From Kingdonia uniflora (lineage: Eukaryota > Streptophyta > Magnoliopsida > Ranunculales > Circaeasteraceae): 64,000 nucleotides of DNA. The stretch lies in contig JACGCM010002205.1 in assembly GCA_014058105.1 (NCBI GenBank), positions 1,612,001 through 1,676,000 on the forward strand. The letters are read 5' to 3'. Position 1 is the first letter of the stretch; each line of letters begins with the position of its first letter. Below, in pieces: positions 57,979 through 64,000 of the stretch. The notes under the pieces were generated by a model. It was not told where the DNA came from. It did not search any database and saw only the letters and a program-made list of their open reading frames with translations. Position numbers and translations under genes: made by a program.

Positions 57979-58259
57979 AAAAGCTTGATAAAGTATCCAT
58001 GCAAAAAAAAAATTGTTAATACACAGCAAAGTCAGATAGAGCATCTACATAGAATATACATGCAATAAAGATAGCAGACGCAAAAATAGGCACTTAAAAG
58101 ACAAAGTACAGATCTAACACTCTCAAGTGCATAAGATAAAACCAAAGTCACATAGGACCTAAGATCCCTCATCTGTATCTGCGGCGGGAGGACCACTCTA
58201 CGAGCCTTGCACTAAACGGCTCAATCCGTCCACAGAAGTCTAGAACCGACCTAAATCAG

Positions 58260-58375
58260 CCCTGAAGAGCTGAAACTGAGACTATATCTGAGTGTCCAGG
58301 CTAACAAAACGAGTCTCCATCTGAGTGTTCAGGCTAACAAAATGAGTTTCCATCTAAGTGTTTAGCTTACCAAAA
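58260..58375 (-). repeat. 36-base in-frame repeats (12-residue heptad-like units)
   Basis: Units reading 'METHFVSLNTQ', 'METRFVSLDTQ' and a third 'MYTYMESSFGKLNT' repeat with a 36-base period at the C-terminal end of the env-position ORF. The hydrophobic spacing suggests a coiled coil. Confidence 0.6.
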
Positions 58376-59564
58376 CTGGACTCCATATAGGTGTACATAG
58401 AAGCAAAATCATGCAGGACCACTCCAGTATGGGAAGCTGCAGAAACATTAGGCATGGACGTAGTAGCAGACCTGGAAGCAAAGGGCCTAGCTGCTCGCCT
58501 AGCTGCAGCAGGTGCTGCCTCAGTCTCCGAGTCCTCTGTATCCTCCTCGGACTCAGACTCCGAATCAGAAGGCACCATATGCTTTTTGCTTCTTTTTTTC
58601 TGTAACTAGAATTAATCACTTTATTCCTCTCGTCCGCCTCCCCATCCTCACGGATAACAAAACCCATCCCAGTCAGAAGCTGAGAAATAAACCTGCTGTA
58701 TGGCAAATCCCGTGCCAGATAGTTCGGGTTAGACGTAAGAATCATCTCTTGCATAATAATATGTACCAAATCAACAGTGTTCCCCTTATAGTACATATAT
58801 ACCAAATAAAGCATATTACCCACCAGAACATTTTTATTCCCCAGTTGGGGAATAATGTTCCTATGAGCAATCATATGAAATAGGCAATGTGCTTCGCTCA
58901 GATTCTTACGCCTGATATATGGGCCTTTTATCTTCCCTGTAATATGAAGCTCCTCCTCCATGTCCTTCTTAGAAGGAAACTCACTATGAACCGGAGGCCA
59001 CTCGGAAAGTTCCTCATCTTCGCATTCAGGCTCACCCAAACCAAAAGCGTGTCGGATGTCATCCGAACCCAATATGATACTCGAACACATCAATAGAAAC
59101 TCAGAAACTCTTGTCATCTCCCGTGCCTTGCACATCGCAAAGAGAAGCATAGAAAAGTCGTACCAAACGGGGATAACATGGCATCTGAGGACGAATAATC
59201 CCAGTCCAACCAAGTTCAGCAAAAGCATTAAAAACCTGCGCAATAGTGAGGTATTGCGCACGAAACTCCTCCTCAGTAATGGATACTTCCTTCTGATAGT
59301 TCCAAAACTTAAAACCGAAGCGCGGGGTAGACCAATGGGGGGAGTTAGGATTCATACCGTGATTCCCCCCATCATCGTCTTGTGAATGTCCACAAAAACC
59401 CCCCCCCCAGCACCACTAGATCCTCCTCGTCCAGTGGCTTGATGAGCAACATTACTAGGACCCGTCCTAGTTCCTTGCCTCGTCCGACCCCGTTTAGCCG
59501 GACCGCTCGAAGCGGGAACGGGGGACGCAACCTCAGGGCGCTTCTCCCTAGCCATGGCAGCCAA
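58260..59564 (-). pseudogene. Env-position ORF with putative plant transposon domain (Transposase_32-like)
   Basis: The minus-strand start is 'MAAMAREKRPEVASPVPASS', a basic Pro/Gly-rich N-terminus. A frame change leads to 'SITEEEFRAQYLTIAQVFNA' and 'GWTGIIRPQMPCYPRLVRLF', then another to 'CLFHMIAHRNIIPQLGNKNV', 'VYMYYKGNTVDLVHIIMQEM' and 'LPYSRFISQLLTGMGF'. This order is that of the plant transposon protein domain found in env-like third ORFs of Sireviruses. It ends with an acidic Ser/Glu tract ('SDSESESEEDTEDSETE') and 12-residue repeats (58260-58375). Two frame changes and a TAG in the repeats disable it. No transmembrane segment is obvious. Confidence 0.65.
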
Positions 59565-59599
59565 TGCCTAAAGAACTCACTTAACCTGTAAGAAAATTA

Positions 59600-61885
59600 C
59601 TACCACTTCCCAAACCTAACAAACATGATTAAGCAGAGGAACCCAAAGAATCACACAACCAACTCTTCACCACTGCAAGCAAGCATTCACCAAACAAACA
59701 ACCCAAAACCCTGTAAGAAACCACAATACACTCCAATCTCCCAATTCTTCACAGAAACAAATGCCACATCCAATATCAAAAACCAAACCCAAGTGATAGT
59801 TCCATTGCAAATAACACACCCAAATCGAATTAACTGCTCCAATCCCCAAATAACAACTCCAACTCCAATTGACATAATCAAATCCCAAACAACAATACCA
59901 CCTCCAATTGACTGTTTCAATTCGCAAACAACAATATCCAACCCCAATTCGAAACAGCAAATCGAAGTCCAAACCCAATTTTACAGCACAAATTGACAAA
60001 TTGAGCTAATAACTTGAAAGGGGGAGAGTAGAATAAACTTACCAAAATGGAAGATGAGTCCAATTAAAAAATTAGGGCAAAAAATGCCGAGATCAAACCA
60101 CTAATTGGACCGCCAAGCTTCGAATCATAAAATTCCAAACGCAACTATAAAATGAGGTAATCAAGCACAATGATGTACGAGTATAGAATTCAAAACTTGG
60201 TAGGATTCGAGAGAGAGAGAGGCAGTGCAAGATGTATTCGAACAAAAAGAAAGAGAGTGAAAAAAGAAAAAAATTGATATTAAAAAAATAGACTCTGCGA
60301 AATGTATTCGAATAAAAAAAATTATATTCGAATAAAAGTTGAGCACTTCTAAAAAAACAGATTGAGGAAAAAAATATTCGAATAAAAAAAAAATCTATTC
60401 CAACAAAAGTTGAGCTTTAATAAAAAAATAAACTGGGGAAAAAATATTCGAATAAAAAAAAAATTATTCGAATAAAAATTGCGCTGAAACAAAATATTCG
60501 AATGGATAATATTTTATTCGAACAGTTTTTTTTTCCAAGTAGAAACAAAAGGAAGTGACCAACAAAAGAAAGCAATACTCCTCCTGTCTAATCTACACGA
60601 GAGACTAATTACAGGCTATATGAATATCATATAGGAAATCATTCCATAGAAAAGCCTATCATAATAAGTATTTACTCAAAATGTGTGTGTGCGCAGTCAA
60701 CGTAAAACAGTACCATGCATTCACCAGATCTAACAACCAAAAATAAGACATTATAAGGATAGTTATTTCAACTTAGGACTTAGGCCTCTCATGGTGGTCA
60801 CTCGAAATCACTGAAAATTGACTAGCTAGCACTCTATGTAAAATATGAATATAATGCACACACAAAAAACATATTTTATCAGAAAAAATGAAGCACTGTG
60901 AGTTGGAAGATCTCATGGAAAAGAAACCCATTTGTTAAGAATGGTGTCAAGTTTATACCGAGTTAGATTCCCAATTTCCAATCTCCACTAATATTGACTA
61001 AGCCGAACTCAAGATCAAAGAGGTCTTTATATAGGTTATAATGTAGGCACGGGTAGGCATATGATGGAGTAGGTGTTTTTGCTGGCATTCAGAGACTCTA
61101 ATTACACTACTGCTTTGTTGTTCTGGAAACCAAATTCTTCTTTTGTTGCCCTCTTTCTTATGTAGTACACACATAAACATACCTCTTCACATCCCCTTTA
61201 TTTTGGGATTCATTGTATTTTTCTCTACATCTTCCCCCAAAAATCACACATAGTTTTCCTTTCCCCTTTTTTTTATTTTTTTTTATTTTTTTATTTTTTT
61301 AACTGAAAAGTCTCAGAACAATTGGGTAAAAAAAAATTTTGGAAAAGAAATGAAAGGGCATATTTTAAGGCTCAACGGGTTACAAGTGGATAAAATTAAG
61401 GTTATAAATAACGAATGCCAAAAATGGGTGAAGAAAAATAATGCCTATTATTATATCTTCGGTTATACACAGTCACTTTTTCGCCTCGAATAAAAATAGG
61501 AAGGTTTCACTAGTATAACTTGACTTTGATGGTACCATTTGACAAGTGGGTGAGGAAACGAAACGAGATCACAAACAACAAGATCAAAAAGAATAGTAAA
61601 TGTCATAACACTCGAAGCTCATAAAGAAGGCCAGATCCTCTCATAACATTAGGTACAAAGTCCATACATGTATCCTAAAGTAAAATATCAATGAGTGTTT
61701 ATCTATTTGAGCATGTGATAGTTAGCTGCCGTTAAAGAAAGCAAATCTAAGTAAACACTATACTGAACTGTCCTAACACGGAATTAGAAAACGTATCTGA
61801 CTAAGCATATATCACTGTGATAATCTAACCAAAAGAGTGTAAAGAGGAAGTAAGAGACATACCTAATCAATAGAGCAGACACCAA
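59600..61885 (-). other. Non-coding internal region of the Sirevirus-like element with TTCGAATA repeats
   Basis: Between pol and the env-position ORF no protein is recognised. 59680-59990 (+ strand) is a run of degenerate 'CCAATT..AACAAC' repeats (Pro/Thr/Asn codons). At 60232-60520 about nine 'ATTCGAATA'-type words lie in A-rich DNA. Long T runs occur at 61265-61300. Confidence 0.5.
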
Positions 61886-61889
61886 TTGA

Positions 61890-63993
61890 TCATCTCATAA
61901 GCTCAAACCTCATAGTATATAATGGCTTGGTAAAAAAATCAGCTAACTGGCTCTCTGTAGGAACATACTCAACACTGACTATTTTGTGCTCAACAAGATC
62001 ACGGATGAAGTAGAAGCAAATGTCGATGTGCTTGGTTCTGGAATGTTGTTCAGGATTCTTGGAGATGTTGATTGCACTTGTATTATCACAAAAAATTGAC
62101 ATCGTCCCCTGGACTATCCCATAGTCATGCACCATCTGTTTCATCCAGATCAATTGAGTTCAACAACTACCTGCAACAATATACTCCGCCTCTGTTGTGG
62201 ATTGAGAAATACAATTCTGCTTCTTGCTTTGCCAAGCCACAAGATTATTTCCAATATAATAGCATCCACCTGAAATACTTTTCCTATTATCTGCATTACC
62301 TGCCCAATCTGCATCGGAATACCCAATAACCTCGGAAGTTGTATCATGTGAGTACCATAATCCAAAATCAGAAGTCCCACATACATAACGAATAATATGT
62401 TTTACAGCTTTTAAATGGGATTCTTTAAAATTACCTTCATACCGAGCACAAATACATACACTAAACATAATATCAAGACGAGTAACAGTAGGATAATGTA
62501 AACTACCTATCATACTTTATACATCTTTTGTTCAACATCATTACCTGCCGAGTCCTTACTTAACTTTGTAGTGGTACTCATGGGTGTCCTGGCATGCTTT
62601 ACAGAAGAGAGACTAAAGTTCTTCACAAGATCCCTGGCATACCTAGATTGAGAAATAAACATTCCTTTCTCCACTTAACGTATTTGGAGACCTAGGAAAT
62701 AAGTTAGTTCCCCAACCATACTTATCTCGAATTCATTTTTTATTAATGCTGCAAAATAAGTGGTTAGTGAACTCGAAGTAGATCCAAAAATAATATCATC
62801 TACGTATACCTGTGCAACGAGCATTGTGCCCCCTTCCGTTAGATAAATAGTATTTTATCAACTCCCCCTCGAACAAAACCCTTAGCTAAGAGAAAAATGG
62901 AGAACCGTTCATACCATGCTCGAGGGACTTGCTTAAAACCGTAAAGGGACTTCTTCAAGTAGAACACGTGATCGGGATGATGAGGATCCTCAAACCCTTT
63001 TGGTTGGGCCACATACACTTTTTCCTCTAAGAGGCTGCTCAGAAAGGCACTCTTTACATCCATCATATACAACTTGAAGTTTTGATTGCACGCAAGAGCA
63101 AACAGTAGGTGAATAGACTCAAGCCTTGCTGTATGAGCAAACGTTTCAGCAACGTTAACTCCTTTGACTTGATTGTACCCTTGAGCGACCAATCTAGCTT
63201 TGTTTCGAATTACATTCCCAAGTTCGTCATATTTGATCTTATATACCCATTTAGTTCCAATGATATTTGCACCTGAGGGACAAGGAACCAAATCCCAAAC
63301 ATCTTGACATCGAAACTGGCGAAGCTCATCTTATATTGCATGTAGCGAATATTCGTCTGAAAGAACTTCATTTACCGTAATAGATTTGATCACAGAAACA
63401 TAACAAACACAGTGCACCGTCTCATGGTGTTGGCTTCTAGTCTGAAACCGAGAGGTAGCATCCCCGATGATATCGGCATTTGAGTGATCCTTACAAAATT
63501 GTTGCCATCCGGGTTGCGGTACAGATAGGGCGGAAGGTTGTGTTGTAGCTGGAAGTGGTGGAGTATGGCTCGATGCAAGAATATCACTAGTTGATGTTTC
63601 TGGATTTTTCGTTGTACTATCATCTTCGCACACATCTGCAGGACCAAAGGTGCACGTATCATCCACAACCACATTACAAGACTTCATCATCACGTTAGCC
63701 CTCAAATTGTAGACTCGAAAAGCTCCACTATTTGTTGAGTAGCCCAATAAAATACCTTCATCACTCCGAGAGTCAAATTTCCCAATGTTCTCCCGATCTC
63801 TAAAGATGAAACATTTACTCCCAAAAACCCGGAAGTAGTTGACAATCGGCTTCTTTCCAAACCACAGCTCATAGGGCGTGTTTAGAGTAAGTGGACGTAG
63901 ATACACTCTATTAATAGTATAGCACGCAGTATGAATGGCCTCCCCACAAAAGTGTGTCGAAAGATCATTGCCGTAAAGTAAGACTCGTCCCAT
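61890..63993 (-). pseudogene. Sirevirus-like pol: integrase C-terminus, reverse transcriptase, RNase H
   Basis: On the minus strand, 63993-63331 reads 'AIHTACYTINRVYLRPLTLN', 'TPYELWFGKKPIVNYFRVFG' and 'DEGILLGYSTNSGAFRVYN' (integrase C-terminal region). 63291-62839 reads 'KARLVAQGYNQVKGVNVAET' and 'LYMMDVKSAFLSSLLEEKVY' (RT). The catalytic 'QVYVDDIIFGS' is at about 62820-62790. 62513-61890 reads 'GYSDADWAGNADNRKSISGG', 'STTEAEYIVAGSC' and 'CDNTSAINISKNPEQHSRTK' (RNase H), ending at 'FFTKPL'. Stops or frame changes occur near 63310, 62855, 62680, 62515 and 62157. Sequence style fits Sireviruses. Better preserved than copia element 1. Confidence 0.9.
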
Positions 63994-64000
63994 ATCTTGA

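Larger units (their letters stand above)
54660..64000 (-). mobile_element. Sirevirus-like Ty1/copia retrotransposon (element 2), 5' part outside the window
   Basis: On the minus strand the order is integrase C-terminus, RT and RNase H (63993-61890), a long AT-rich gap, an extra ORF in the env position (59564-58260), a purine tract (55654-55667) and a putative 3' LTR (about 55653-54660). This arrangement, with an additional ORF between pol and the 3' LTR and a 'CAAAAAGGGGGA' tract, is typical of the Sirevirus lineage. A 2182-base solo-LTR-like element is inserted at 55797-57978. The exact LTR boundary is not proven because the other LTR is not visible. Confidence 0.75.

Noticed and set aside
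1..64000. CRISPR arrays, bacterial operons or prophage features
   Set aside because: The window is plant nuclear DNA with introns and plant transposons; no regularly spaced identical repeats of CRISPR type were seen.

Overview
The window looks like a repeat-rich, AT-rich nuclear region of a eudicot plant. The evidence is plant-type gene families with GT-AG introns (LINES homolog, UBP1, sucrose synthase, G2-like MYB, receptor kinases), Helitrons ending in a hairpin plus CTAG, and Ty1/copia and Ty3/gypsy elements. I recognise no RNA gene and no fully intact protein-coding gene. The species cannot be named from the sequence.

Backbone gene (1648-2412 and 42365-42850, + strand). Three exons of a LINES-homolog gene can be joined by clean GT-AG introns. 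The second intron (2413-42364) is about 40 kb. It begins with about 215 bases of unremarkable sequence and ends with about 270 bases of it. Helitron-like sequence fills the part between. The exons carry two in-frame stop codons and a compensating frameshift pair, so the copy is probably a pseudogene. Upstream lie a MITE (1033-1519) and a LINE ORF2 remnant (212-720, - strand).

Helitron nest (2628-42094). At least six, probably seven, related 5' ends (TC..., then a 'GTGTTTTTGCCA'-like core and 'AAAGAGGGG') lie in the same orientation at about 2628, 23150, 27428 (truncated), 29184, 31961, 35184 and 38464. The last two units are complete and directly abut: 35184-38463 and 38464-42094, each ending in a CGTGGC..GCCACG hairpin plus CTAG. 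A decayed autonomous Rep-helicase sits at 7282-12762. Gene fragments with retained exon borders are spread through the nest: LRR receptor kinase, S-domain receptor kinase, CNL-type LRR, UBP1 RRM3, RING-H2, sucrose synthase fused to invertase, mitochondrial-type glycine-rich RNA-binding protein, SRP72 and a G2-like MYB (MYB-CC/PHL).

Retrotransposon block (43400-64000). In order this holds a small foldback element, a LINE ORF1 remnant, a degraded copia element (44511 to about 52600, + strand) split by a short gag-protease gypsy element (48631-51815, - strand, TSD ATCTT), and a 2-oxoglutarate dioxygenase pseudogene (52700-53746). The right end is a minus-strand Sirevirus-like copia element (about 54660 to beyond 64000). 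It has an extra env-position ORF with a plant-transposon domain and contains a 2182-base solo-LTR-like insertion (55797-57978, TSD AAAAG).

The window is therefore a record of layered insertion: a host gene whose intron was inflated by successive gene-capturing Helitrons, followed downstream by nested LTR elements. No intact pathway is encoded. The most interesting parts are the tandem Helitrons, the chimeric captured exons and the inflated LINES intron.
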